This document shows positions 23,100 to 33,368 of a stretch of DNA of 64,000 bases, in pieces. This DNA comes from Chaetomium olivaceum (lineage: Eukaryota; Ascomycota; Sordariomycetes; Sordariales; Chaetomiaceae): assembly GCA_039881045.1 (NCBI GenBank), contig JAYWVB010000001.1, forward strand, positions 558,001 through 622,000, in the 5' to 3' direction. The notes under the pieces were generated by a model. It did no database searches. It was not told where the DNA came from and was given only the letters and a program-made list of their open reading frames with translations. The position numbers were made by a program, and so were the translations under genes. Positions within the stretch are counted from its first letter, which is position 1, and each line of letters starts with the position of its first letter.

Positions 23100-24122
23100 T
23101 CATGACAGGTCCATCTCATCCGCAATGCTGCGATCGCCGAGCGAGCTCAGCCCCGAACTAGGTGGCCGTGACTCCTCCCTGTCGCCATCCCCATTCACCT
23201 CCCCGAGGTGATTCTGCAGAACCGGTGGCTCAGGTGTTTTTTGCCCCGCGATCCGCCTGCGCTCCTCCCACACGAAGATGCTCGGGCATTCGCCCCCTTC
23301 CACCAGCACATCACCGTGCTCGATGCTCCTCCCCAGTAGCGTGCCGAGGTATTTGGAGTCGTCGTCGTTCTTGCTGTGCTTCTTTTTCAAGGCTGTTCCA
23401 TCATCAGCACCTCTCACCACCTCGCCACCCCGAACCATACAACCCAGAAGAGGGGCAAAAAGCACGAAAAAGAGAAAGACTCACCATCCAAATAATCCCC
23501 CGCCTCATCCACCCCATCCAGCGCGATCCTCTTAATCTCCCTATTCACCGACCCCATCGCCCACGCCACAAAGTTCTCCACCCCGCGCATGTCCTCCTCC
23601 CCCAGATACTCCTGTTCCTCTGGCAGCCGCTCGGGCAGCAGCGCGCCCGACCGCTGCAGCGCCATGCGCACGTCCACGATAGTCGGCGCGGGGATCACCG
23701 GGTTCACTATGCCCGCCCCTGACCCCGATCCCGATCCCGATCCCAATCCCGCTGTTGCTGCCGCTGGGGCTGCTGCTGGGACTGCTGCTGGCGCTGCCGC
23801 TGGCACACCGCCGACTCCGCCGACACCGCCGCCGCCATCAACATCGCCCTCGCCGCCGACGGTGCTGCTGCTGCTGCTGCCGTTGCCGTTCTCGGTGGTG
23901 CGAGGTGGTGCGAGGGTGTAGTAATAACGACGGCGGGAGTTCCTCGTTGTTGTGCGCCGCGTAGACGGCCGTCAGCTGGCACAGGTGCAGGAAGTAGCGC
24001 GCCGCGAGGTCGGTGACGGAGTCGATGACGGAGGTCTTGGCGCTGTGGTAGCCGGTTGCGCGCAGGATCTGGAGGACGGCCGGGCGGAGGAGGGCGTGGA
24101 AGAGAGGGGGTGGTGGTGTCAT
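23100..24122 (-). CDS. taf3: TAF3-like TFIID subunit (Bromo_TP histone fold), frameshifted
   Basis: Predicted histone-fold subunit of the general transcription factor TFIID. Exons are 24122-23485 and 23392-23100. The N-terminal bromodomain-associated histone fold reads MTPPPPLFHALLRPAVLQ, ATGYHSAKTSVIDSVTDLAA and FLHLCQLTAVYAAHNNEE. A glycine/alanine/serine-rich linker follows. The conserved second block is PTIVDVRMALQRSGALLPE and continues to DYLDG, then joins across the intron to ALKKKHSKNDDDSKYLGTL. The frame shifts near 23932-23938 right after HNNEEL; removing one nucleotide there gives 309 residues in one frame. The linker is low complexity, so the exact break is not certain. The gene is head-to-head with TAF7. 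The alternative is a TAF8- or SPT7-type histone-fold protein; the second block favours TAF3. Confidence 0.75.
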
Positions 24123-25389
24123 TTTTTTTGGTGGTGTTGGTTGGTGGTGTGTGTGTGTGTATTGGTGGTTTTTGTTTGGCGTTGGGTAGGTGAGTGAGCT
24201 GGAGTTGAGAATGAGAAAAGGCTTATCGTCGTTGACCGGATTAGAATGACAAAAGCTCCTGCCGAAAACGCGTGGGAGGATTTATGCCAGCCCCAGATGA
24301 GATGCGATTCAACAATCTTGAAGCTGCTGTTTTCTCTTTTTCACAGGCTGCTCATGCAAAGAGGGAAATGTTCATGACCGGTATGGTACGGTCAGAACCG
24401 GCTCATGAACAATCAGCCCCTTTGAAGTTTTCCCTCCTTCCGTCCGCTAAACGGGCTCCGTTGTTTCACCACTTTAAACAACCCACCAACTAAGGCCAGA
24501 ATATATCATAGCATTTGTCGAGGTGGGCGTGTGTGGTTGCCAGTTCTTTGAAGTATCTTTGTCGAAGTTGTGTTGGATTTCGATTGTGTTCGGGTGCATG
24601 AGTAAAGTGGGTTTCCGGCGCGTGGAAGACGGGAGCGTGTGGACCGTGACCGTAGTGCCAAGACATCCGTACTGTGTAATGGGCCGGGCTTTCTCGCAGT
24701 TATTGTCCTCCTGCCTTCACTTTTCCAACCATAAATACGAACAATAGCACGTCCACCGAGAATAATAGAAGAAAAAGACGACTCAGTGTTACAGTGGGCG
24801 TGATGATCCTTCGCGTAGACGGACTCGACGGCCCCGATAAAACTAGGTAACTGCCTACCTTCTCAGTCAACCTCCTTCGCCAGCTCTTACAGCTTCATCA
24901 GTTTCGTGTACAAACATACGATTCAAAACCGCATTCAAGATAGTTAACTACTTTGTACTGCTGTTTTAAACCCCACCACGTTTATCCCTGTCGACCGCCA
25001 CCCCACACCGCTGGGTTTGGCGGTTTCCACATTATTGCCAAGAAGAGCTCAGGCGAGAGAGCCAGGGTTTATCGATCATTACATCAAGTTCGGCGCATCG
25101 CGTCGCATTCCCAGTTACTATCAACTCCAACCAACCGGCTAACCGCCGGCCATCAAACCTCTCAACCACCGCGTCGACAGAGATACACGACGGAAACCGC
25201 GACTCATTTTCTTCTCCGACCGTTTGTAACTGTCGGCCACATCCTTTCCCGGGGAGCAGTTGATGTGACGCTTCCGGAGCGGATATTCTCAATCTTAGAC
25301 GTGATCCTTTCCTCGACGTTTACCACGGCAACCCTATTCTCCACGTTTTCGACAGCGATTCTTCAGACTTTTCAGAACATTTGATCAGG
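24123..25389. promoter_or_regulatory. Divergent intergenic region, TAF3-like / TAF7
   Basis: A 1.27-kb space holding the promoters of two TFIID subunit genes. A CT-rich stretch precedes the TAF7 start on the plus strand (about 25,120-25,380). No specific regulatory site could be assigned. Confidence 0.5.
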
Positions 25390-26979
25390 ATGGAGACTCC
25401 GCAGCAACCACCTGGGCCAAAGCGGCTACCCAGCCTTAAAATTACCAGCCGCGCAACTCCCGCTGGCGGTGCTGCGATGATCACTCCCAACAGCTCTTTC
25501 CAGCAGGCCACTTCACCTACTCCGCCAACGCCTTCCCAAGGCCCGTCAAAGATTCGCCTTGTTACGAAATCACAACCCTCGACACCGGCCGATTCCCGCC
25601 CCCCTAGCCTCGCACGTCCTGGCGGCGCCTCCGCATCGAACGGCCTCGACACAATATCAGCCGTACCGAAGATCACAACGAAAACGGGCAGAATCAGCAA
25701 GCCGTCCGCAAAGAAGCGAACGAGAGAGGAGAGCGACGATGACGATGAGGAACCTCTTAGCAAGGGTACCGCCCTAGCGCACCAGTCCAAGAAGACAAAA
25801 ATCACTCTCAAGCCGACCACACCTGGTCTCGTGAGGCAACCAACGCTAAAAGTCAAGCCTGTCGGCCGGATTCCAACAAAACCGCTCGGCGAAGGCTACG
25901 ATTCGGAGGCGGAGGATCGCGAGGTCGACCCAGTCATAGAAGAACAGTTCTTGTTCCGCATGATGCCCGGAGAGCCCAGCGACTACTTGCGGACGGCGAT
26001 CCAGAACAAACAGATCGGTATTCCCAAAGCGCAAGGAGGTGCGGATTTCCAAGTGAAATGGTTGGACGAGGAAGGCCGGCGGGCCGCGGTCACTGTTATG
26101 GGCCAGCTGTACGCCGCCATTCTTCTGGATCTGCCCAGCATAACGGAGGGCATGAAGACCTGGGACAAGAAGTCCATGGTCAAGTCGTCAGACATCTGCC
26201 AGATGCTGATGGCTTTTGCCCGAGTCCAAACCGAGGAGGAGGCCAAGACGGCACCCCTGCCCAAAGCCGTCGAGCACGGCCACAGATGGCCCCACGGCAT
26301 CACGCCACCGATGCACGATGCTAGGAACCGCCGGTTCCGCAAGCGGCTCAGCAAGCTAGAGATCAAGAACAAGGAGGCCGAGGTCGACAGGTTGCTGGCA
26401 TCCGATCGTGAAGCGTTGTCCGTCCGGACCGAGTGGATTGACAACAGCAAAGACGGTGCGGAGGACGATGAGGAAGAGGAGGAGTACGAGGAAGACGCGG
26501 AGGGCGAGGCAGACGACTACTTTGGCGATGGCACTATGGGCCAGCAACTCGATGAGGAGGAGGAATTCGAGGTCGACGACGCCGCTCTCGAAGCCGAGTT
26601 CCTAGAAGCCGTCGAGACACCACTTGTCGAGACCCCGGGCTTGATAGCCGATGCCGCTACGCCCAACACCGCAGCCGCTCCCACGCCTGCCCCGCAGGCT
26701 GAGGATGAGGCGGGTGAGGCCGAGGAGGAGGAATCGGACGAGGAAGACGAAGAAGACGGAGACGAGGACGAAGATGAGGATGACGGCGATGAAGACGAGG
26801 CGGCGGCGGCCACGCGGAACGTCATTGCGAATCTTAAGAAGCAACTCAAAATGTACGAAACCCAGCTGGCGGCCTCGGTGCAACCCATCATGAGGAAGAG
26901 ACTCGAGGGGAACATCAAGAACGTCAAGGCCGAGATTCTGCTCAAGAAGTCGTCCATTGGCGAGGTGGACGAGGATTAG
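25390..26979 (+). CDS. taf7: Transcription initiation factor TFIID subunit 7 (TAF7)
   Basis: TFIID subunit that pairs with TAF1. Single exon of 529 residues; the start METPQQPPGPKRLPSLKI is chosen because upstream codons are not methionine. Residues 1-165 are basic, Ser/Pro-rich and likely disordered. The TAFII55 conserved region covers about residues 175-320: EEQFLFRMMPGEPSDYL, GGADFQVKWLDEEGRRA, DLPSITEGMKTWDKKSM, SSDICQMLMAF and WPHGITPPMHDARNRRFRK. Highly acidic segments follow (roughly residues 355-480, with long Glu/Asp runs). A C-terminal helix, NVIANLKKQLKMYETQLA to RLEGNIKNVKAEILLKK, closes the protein and is likely a coiled coil. No frame damage is seen. Confidence 0.95.
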   Translation: METPQQPPGPKRLPSLKITSRATPAGGAAMITPNSSFQQATSPTPPTPSQGPSKIRLVTKSQPSTPADSRPPSLARPGGASASNGLDTISAVPKITTKTGRISKPSAKKRTREESDDDDEEPLSKGTALAHQSKKTKITLKPTTPGLVRQPTLKVKPVGRIPTKPLGEGYDSEAEDREVDPVIEEQFLFRMMPGEPSDYLRTAIQNKQIGIPKAQGGADFQVKWLDEEGRRAAVTVMGQLYAAILLDLPSITEGMKTWDKKSMVKSSDICQMLMAFARVQTEEEAKTAPLPKAVEHGHRWPHGITPPMHDARNRRFRKRLSKLEIKNKEAEVDRLLASDREALSVRTEWIDNSKDGAEDDEEEEEYEEDAEGEADDYFGDGTMGQQLDEEEEFEVDDAALEAEFLEAVETPLVETPGLIADAATPNTAAAPTPAPQAEDEAGEAEEEESDEEDEEDGDEDEDEDDGDEDEAAAATRNVIANLKKQLKMYETQLAASVQPIMRKRLEGNIKNVKAEILLKKSSIGEVDED

Positions 26980-27328
26980 GGTTTCCGAAACCTGGCCCTG
27001 TAATCCAAGGGGGGGGTTGTCACTTGCTTTTAGAACCAGCGATGTAATGTAGTCACGGCCATGCGAGCAGTCGGTTAAACGCCCATGGATTGGCACCTTA
27101 TGAACCCGAATACAATAATAGGACCACAGCCGATGCAATGGTGCATTTGTGCTAACAAGAATACATACAATACACAAAATTTGTACACATTTGGGCGTCC
27201 TCACCCATCCTTCTCCCGGTACCCAATAACTCTATCCCGTTACCAGCGCCCGCCGTGTACCCCCCCCCAAGCCAACACCTCCCCCCTGCCCACACCAGCA
27301 ATAGCAATAGCAATAACAACAGACAGCT
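26980..27328. other. Intergenic, convergent
   Basis: Gap of 349 bases between the TAF7 and mL54 gene ends, with a C10 run near 27260. Probably 3' UTRs only. Confidence 0.6.
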
Positions 27329-28076
27329 TTACATAGCCTTGAGGTAATTGCTCTCCTTGATCCCCGCGCGGCGCTCCTTGCGCATCGCCCGGCGCAGCTC
27401 CTCGCGCTTGTCCACCGCCTCCACCGCCTGCCCCACGTTGCCCGGCTCCGCCCCCGGCAAGTTGACCGTCTGCTTCTGCAGCGGGATCTTGGGCGCCAGC
27501 GCCTCCAGGTCGCCCGACGCCAGCAGCCGCGCTTCTTGGGTCCGCTTGCGCTTGAGGGCGAGGCGCCGCTGTTTCTTGGATTTGGCTGTGGGTTGGAGGG
27601 GTTAGTGGATGGGTTGGGTTTGTGGTCAGGGGGGGGGTGGAGGGAGAGGGAAGAAGCAAGAGTGAAGACGTACAGAACTCATCCCCCGCGTCGGCATCGG
27701 CCGTAGAATCGGCCTTCTTCTGCACCTCCAGGCAGTTCCACAGCCACTCCGGGTAGGCGTCGTCCGCGAGCGCTACAGGGTCGCTCTTACCCTTAATGTA
27801 GTTCAGGCCCGAGAGCACGGTGCCCTCCGCGCAGGAAGAGCGTGACCCGGCGGCGGGCTCGCCACCTGTCGCTGAAGGTGTGAGCGGCGTCAGGTCGGGC
27901 GTCGACTCGGCCGCCGCAGTTGTTGCGGGTGCGGCCGCGGCTGGTGTTGGGGCGGCATTGCGGGTGCGGAGGGTCGTCGTGAAGCTGCGTGCCGCCGTTG
28001 ATCGGGCGAACGGTTGGGGCGTTATTTGGCGGGTTGTGAACCCTGCCGCACGGCGGAGACACGTTCGGCAGATCAT
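27329..28076 (-). CDS. mrpl37: Mitochondrial large-subunit ribosomal protein mL54 (Mrpl37)
   Basis: Component of the mitochondrial 54S ribosomal subunit. Exons are 28076-27674 and 27585-27329, giving 219 residues. The N-terminus is a typical mitochondrial targeting sequence: MICRTCLRRAAGFTTRQ followed by Arg/Ser/Ala-rich sequence with no acidic residues until about residue 60. An Ala/Thr/Pro-rich linker precedes the conserved core, GLNYIKGKSDPVALADD and YPEWLWNCLE. The core continues over the intron into SKSKKQRRLALKRKR and ends RAGIKESNYLKAM. The YPEWLW block and the length fit mL54 well. Frame and splice phases are intact. The two neighbouring minus-strand genes both serve mitochondria, but there is no sign of shared transcription. 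Confidence 0.92.
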
Positions 28077-28486
28077 GGTTGTGTGGGTGTGGTGTTGTAC
28101 CGGCTTGTTGCGAGTTGCTGGGGTGGGTTGGATGAGGGATGGAATTGGAGCTAAACTAAAAATTTCTATGGGGAGCGGGATGGGCCATGCGCGCAGTTTC
28201 GATATCAAAACGTCGAGCCAGCCCTCCGCAACCCACCACTGAAAAAATAGCCGCAACACTTGCATTTACAGGTATCATTGATAGCACAAGTTTCCTGGTG
28301 TTTTATGCGTTTCAATTGCCTGTATGTACACTCAATTCAATCCCTAGTATTGGGATTCCGAGTTGGCCAGTTCCAAGTTCCCCCATGGCTTTTCACTAAC
28401 CCACGCAGCCCCGGGACGCATTTCCTCTTCATGAACCTGCGTCCAGTCTAAAACACTCATTCGTGCATCCCTGACGGCGTGATTGT
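28077..28486. promoter_or_regulatory. Promoter side of mL54 gene
   Basis: Gap of 410 bases between the mL54 start and the 3' end of the NUO-12.3 gene. It should contain the mL54 promoter. No specific element was recognised. Confidence 0.5.
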
Positions 28487-28945
28487 TTATTGCTGCGCAC
28501 CATCCTTCGAGATGTAGTTCTGCTGCTCGAAAAGGTAACCCTTGACCTTGGCAGTCCCGAGCAGTTGGAGGTATCGTTCTGGACCCCTGTTAGCATCATG
28601 CTATCTTGCTACGCCTGGCCGTTGTTTCGAGTATGTTGTTGTGAGACTGCCAACCGCACATATCCTACCCCCTCTACCCCGCTAGGTCTCTCTCTCTTCC
28701 GTCAGGGATGAACTAACCTCTCAACCGACCGCACTTCTCCAGGTGGTTGACACCTTCCCGGTAGTAGCACTTGCTAAGCTCCTCTCGGACCAGCCGCCCC
28801 ATCATGACTTGCACCACCATTGCTCGCGGATGATGGCATCCTGGGCCTGCTTGAAGCGTTTCGTATCGTCGTAGTCGACACCGTCGAACGTAGGGGGGAC
28901 TGTGGGCTTCTTGGCCAGGAAGGCCTCGGATTCGGGGGTCGGCAT
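28487..28945 (-). CDS. nuo12.3: Complex I subunit NUO-12.3 (NDUFB10/PDSW family), frameshifted
   Basis: Accessory subunit of mitochondrial NADH:ubiquinone oxidoreductase, located on the intermembrane-space side of the membrane arm. Exons are 28945-28718 and 28578-28487. The start MPTPESEAFLAKKPTVPP and the following PTFDGVDYDDTKRFKQA match the Neurospora 12.3-kDa subunit closely. The second half has MMGRLVREELSKCYYREG, NHLEKCGRLR and, across the intron, ERYLQLLGTAKVKGYLF. The paired cysteines in KCYYREGVNHLEKCG fit the CHCH-like arrangement of the family. The frame breaks near 28811-28820 between IIREQW and VQVMMG; adding one nucleotide or removing two restores it, giving 105-106 residues. 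The break disables a simple gene call, not the evident homology. Confidence 0.92.
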
Positions 28946-29332
28946 AATGACGTGTTTTTGGCTGCACCAAGCGTTCTATAGCGAGCGCAGGCCGTGTGTT
29001 GGAGTGAGTGCTGAGCGGGAGGTCGGTTCGGCCGCTGCAATGGAGCTGTGATGCGCACCTCAACTGCGCTTCGCCGGCAGCCAATGGTAAGCTCACGGAG
29101 TTCGTGCCCGGATTTCAAGGCAGCGTTACAATTCACCTGTTCTTGGCACATGCAACCCACCTCCGGCCCCGCCAAAATTTCAGCGATAAGGTTATCTATC
29201 TCCAGCCACTCCTTCCCCAAGTTTTTTTCTTTTTTTTTTCTTCCTCTACTTCTCCTTCCTCATCTTTCCTCACACAATCGTCCATTCGGAAAACTTTTCA
29301 ATCCATTTTCCATCAATCACTTCACATTCAAA
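28946..29332. promoter_or_regulatory. Divergent promoter, NUO-12.3 / nucleolin-like
   Basis: Gap of 387 bases between two start codons on opposite strands. A T/C-rich tract at about 29,215-29,330 (including T7 and T10 runs) precedes the nucleolin-like start on the plus strand, as is typical of highly expressed fungal genes. Confidence 0.55.
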
Positions 29333-30850
29333 ATGGGCAAGACGAAAGACACCAAGGCCGTCAAGGCCAAGGCTGCCCCCGTGAAGGCTGCCGCGCCTGT
29401 CAAGGCCGCTGTCGCGAAGGTCGACAAGAAGGCCGCCGCTAAGAAGGTCGTCAGCAAGAAGTCCAAGAAGGTCGAGTCTGAGTCGGAGAGCGACTCTGGC
29501 AGCGACTCTGCCTCCGAGGCTAGCGACAGCAGCTCGGAGGAGGCCAGCGACTCAGAGTCGGACGTCGAGATGGCCGATGCCCCCAAGGCCGCCGCCACTA
29601 ACGGCAAGGCCAAGGCTGCTAAGGACACCTCTGATTCCTCTGACTCGTCCGACTCTGATGAGTCTGAGTCTGAGGAGGCGGAGGAGGAGAAGCCTGCCCC
29701 CAAGGCCGCTAAGGCGAACGGCAAGGCTAAGAAGGCCGAGTCTGACTCTGACGACTCGGATGAGGTGAGCTCCATTCAATCTCTGTGACAACATCCTGGT
29801 TGCTAACGGTACTCTAGTCTGAGGATGATGACGAGGATGAAGAAGACGCCAGCGACTCTGACTCGGACGATTCCGACTCCGATGAGGAGTCCGCCGAGGA
29901 GAAGCCCGCCGTTGCCGAGAAGCCCTCGAAGAAGAGGAAGGCCGAGGAGGAGCCCGAGGCCACTGATGCCTCGGCCAAGAAGACCAAGTCCGATGGCGAG
30001 GATTCCGAGAAGAGCGCCACCCTTTGGGTTGGCAACCTCGGCTGGAGTGTTGATGACAACGCCCTGTACGAGGAGTTCCAGAGCATCGAGGGCATTGTCA
30101 GCGCTCGCGTCGTCAGCGACAAGGAGACCGGCCGCTCGCGTGGCTTCGGCTACGTCGACTTCGACAGTGCTGAGGCTGCTCAGAAGGCCTACGATGAGAA
30201 GACCGGCGCCTTCCTCCAGGGCCGTGACCTGCGCCTTGACTTCGCGTCCAAGCCCAGCGCCGACTCCGCCCCCAATGCTCGTGCTGCCGACCGCGCCAAG
30301 AAGCACGGTGATGTTATCAGCCCTCCCAGCGACACCCTCTTCGTTGGCAACCTGCCTTTCAGCGCCGACGAGAGCTCTGTCTCCAACTACTTCAACGAGG
30401 TCGCTCAGGTCCAGAGCCTCCGTATCCCCACCGACCAGTGAGTAACCATACCCTCTACGCTCCACTTTACAGACTGTTAACCATTCAATCAGGGAGTCTG
30501 GTCGCCCCAAGGGCTTTGCCTATGTGACTTTCGCCTCAATCGATGATGCCAAGAACGTGTTCGAGACCCTGAACGGCGGTGACCTGGATGGCAGGCCTGT
30601 CCGTCTGGACTATGCTAAGCCCCGTGACCCCAACGGCGGCGGCGGTGGTGGTTTCGGTGGCGGCCGTGGTGGTGGCCGTGGTGGCTTCGGTGGTGGTCGT
30701 GGTGGCGGCCGCGGCGGCGGCTTCGGTGGCCGTGGTGGTGGTGGTGGTGGTTTCGGCGGTGGCCGTGGCGGTGGCCGTGGTGGTGGCCGCGGTGGGTTCG
30801 GTGGCCGTGGTGGTGGCAGTGGCTTCCAGGGCAAGCGCACGACTTTTTAA
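29333..30850 (+). CDS. nsr1: Nucleolin-like nucleolar protein (Nsr1/Gar2)
   Basis: Nucleolar RNA-binding protein needed for pre-rRNA processing and 40S assembly. Exons are 29333-29764, 29818-30437 and 30493-30850, giving 469 residues. The N-terminal 60 residues are Lys/Ala-rich. Residues 60-205 consist of alternating acidic-serine blocks (likely casein-kinase 2 sites) and basic blocks, including the likely nuclear signal KPSKKRKAEEE. RRM1 spans about residues 211-290 (ATLWVGNLGWSVDDN, SRGFGYVDF). RRM2 spans about 310-390 (TLFVGNLPFSADESS, PKGFAYVTF). The C-terminus is a 70-residue RGG/GAR domain ending FQGKRTTF. This order is diagnostic of the nucleolin/Nsr1/Gar2 family. Splice phases agree and the frame is intact. 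Confidence 0.95.
30634..30829 (+). repeat. GGC/GGT-rich repeat encoding RGG domain
   Basis: Trinucleotide-biased stretch coding for repeated GGRGG and GGFGG units at the end of the nucleolin-like gene. It is low complexity at both DNA and protein level and a likely site of length variation. Confidence 0.8.
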
Positions 30851-31924
30851 GAAGTACATGATACAGCCGCACATGAGGGACACAGCGAGGGCTTTGCACA
30901 GTACCATTCGAGGGCTTGTGGGTTGTCGGCTTTTGAACTCTAACTCCCTCATAGGGAGCCGTGGGCTTTGAGAGAGAGATACACCTGAGGGCTTGACCTT
31001 GACTCGTGGGCTGCTTTGCTCTTTGGCAGCTCCTTGACGCATCGGCTCAAAAGCGATGCTGGTGGGCTTGCTGGCCTTCGCCTCTTCGGCGGTCAGATAA
31101 TGATGGGTTTCCTGCATTCGTGGGCTCGTTGGCTCGTTGGCTCGTGGGTTCTGTGGCATATCTAGCGTTGTGGGATGGCAAAAGGTTCTCTGGAGCCATC
31201 CCACCCCAACGCCTGTCCGCTTCCCGAGGGTTCTGAGGGCATTCGAGGGCTTTTCCGTGGGTCATAAAAAGTTCGGGTTGATATTTTGTTTGTACGTTAC
31301 GATACGGTCACGGTGGTCATCTTCGTTTTCCATTTTCTCGGGCAGCTCCCCGACCAAGGTCAGCTTTGGTCTTAACGGGTACATGGGCGATTTTACACGG
31401 CTTGCTTCATCTCTTGCCTGGTGAGTATCCCACCCATACCTACCCATGATACCCTTGCTTCGCAACAGTGTCGATACCCAGTTAGCATCCGATGTACGAG
31501 AGTCATAATAGATAGTCGGGAGGTCCGCCATCCCTCCCAATCAAGGATGTTTGTTGTTATACACATGGTGCCGAGTAGCGCTGCTGCAGGGGAACTTTAG
31601 CATGCACGAAAACTACGATGGTGGTATTGTTGCTACCTAGACGATCTGAAACTACCAGTATCCCCGTGAACCAAAAAGCAAGACACCTCCCAGGAAGGCG
31701 CAACGGCGCCGACCAGAATAAAATATTGTTGTCATGAAAAAACACAGGTAACAACCCTCAACATATATCATCGACATTCCAATAGTTACAAATGTCCCTT
31801 GCAACGCCTCGTCCTCTCCGCATGGACGTCACTCATACCCCATAAAATCATCGATATATAACCCACTCGAGGTGTGACTGGGCAGGAAGAAGAAATGCAA
31901 GCGTGTACTCTCGGTACTGCTTCT
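30851..31924. other. Intergenic with short tandem repeat
   Basis: Region of 1.07 kb between the nucleolin-like and the single-TM protein gene ends. It is rich in recurring words such as GAGGGCTT and CGTGGGCT between 30,890 and 31,020. It also contains three near-perfect tandem copies of GTTGGCTC at about 31,117-31,150. No gene recognised. Confidence 0.55.
31117..31150 (+). repeat. 8-bp tandem repeat (GTTGGCTC)
   Basis: Three to four consecutive units of GTTGGCTC/GTGGGCTC in non-coding DNA downstream of the nucleolin-like gene. Confidence 0.7.
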
Positions 31925-33368
31925 TCAAGCAGCGACGCTCTTCCCCACACCACCCCAGCGGAACCGCCGCAGCGTGCCCGACCCGCCAGCACCGGCCCTG
32001 ACCAGCTCGCCGCCGCAACCCGCCGCGCCCGCAGAGGAGGCGTTGGCCGCCCCGCCAGAACCGACCAGCGAAGAGGAAGCGGCGTTGGCGATGCTGCTGC
32101 CGCCGCCTTCTTGCCGGCCGACCTCGCGGCCGATGACATAGCCGGCCCCGAAGCCGACGACCGAGACGAGCACGACCACGCCCGCGCTGACGACCCAGGT
32201 GAGGAGCGTGGGGCTGACGTTGAAAAAGGGCGCCGCGTCGGCGGAGTCGCCGTCGAGGAGGGTGGCGCCGGCGGAGGTGCGCTTCTTCTTGGCGGCGCGC
32301 GCGGGCCGGTTCTGTGTCGTGGATGGGAGCCCGCGCTTGGAGTCCCGTTGCTGCTGCTGCTGTTGTTGTTGCTCGCGGCCGGAGTTGGAGGATGGCGCGC
32401 TGGGCGCGGAGGAGTTGGATGCCGTCCGGGCGGTCTTGGCTCCACCGCCGGTGGCTGGGGTTGTGGGTGGAGCCGGTGGGCTGTTCGTGGCCATGAGCTC
32501 CGACTCGGGGACTAGGCGGAGCTCCATCGGCTGGGAGCTCGGTACGACGCCAGGTCCGGCGCCGGGGGCGGTCCGCCGTTCTTCGTTCTTGGGCAAACCG
32601 CGGGCTGCGGCGGCGCAGGAGAGGAGAGTGGTCAGCGAAGCGCGGAGCGCGGCGTCGTTATCGGCTTGATAATTTGAACCCCGGTGGGCGGGCGTGTGGG
32701 CGATTGGGCATCGGAGGGCGGGGGTGAGAGGGGTGGTATGCCGCTGAGCCAGTTGAATGGCGGTGGGCTAGGTGTGAGGGAGGGTGTGAGAAGGCATTTG
32801 GCTGCGGCCGGAATACCAGGCTGTTTGACGGCCGACCGAGGGCCGTCGCGTTCTCATCACCGTCGCTCTCCGAGTCTATATCCACCACGGCGGATGCCCT
32901 CACAGCGGTTTGATGACGGAGTAAATTCGCGGACGGGTGTACCGCCTCTGCTGAGCTGGTCATGACTCGGTCCTCTTCGCTCTCCGTCTCATCGTATTCC
33001 TCCTGGCTGCTCGTTGCGCCGCCCTGGGTCGCGGGGTGGCCGACGATAAAAGAAGCAGGCATATGATGCTGTTGTTGTGGCCGTCTCCGCCTTGGTGGAT
33101 ACGAGGTCCCGCCAACCCTGAGTCCTGTTGTCACGACCTCGTCTCCGATAGACGATAAGGACGACGACGATGGTTGCGAGGTTACTTCGACCCAGGACTC
33201 TGAATTAACTGGAATTAGTTCCTGGTCAAATGTTGATGCAGCGACGGTCAACTGACCGTCGTTCCGATGCTGGGGCGATGGCGCGCCTGTCCGCCCTGTG
33301 GTCTCGGCGGTGCTGCTGACATTGTGCTGCCCTGCCTGCCGTGGGCGCTGAGTATCCGAGGGCGCCAT
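31925..33368 (-). CDS. Conserved fungal single-pass membrane protein, unknown function, frameshifted
   Basis: Not assigned to a characterised family. The start is MAPSDTQRPRQAGQHN at 33368. The first 235 residues are Ser/Pro/His-rich with acidic patches and look disordered. The conserved core is QADNDAALRASLTTLL, then SCAAAARGLPKNEERR, then a Gln/Ser-rich spacer with a basic patch ARAAKKKRTS. A single transmembrane helix follows, SPTLLTWVVSAGVVVLVSV and VGFGAGYVIGREVGRQEGG, with glycines spaced as in helix-packing motifs. The C-terminal tail is Gly/Ala/Ser-rich. I recall similar core and TM blocks in other Pezizomycotina but no function. The frame breaks at the four-C run 32679-32682 (plus strand); with one fewer base, the model is 480 residues in one frame. 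An unrecognised intron near the break is an alternative. Confidence 0.65.
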
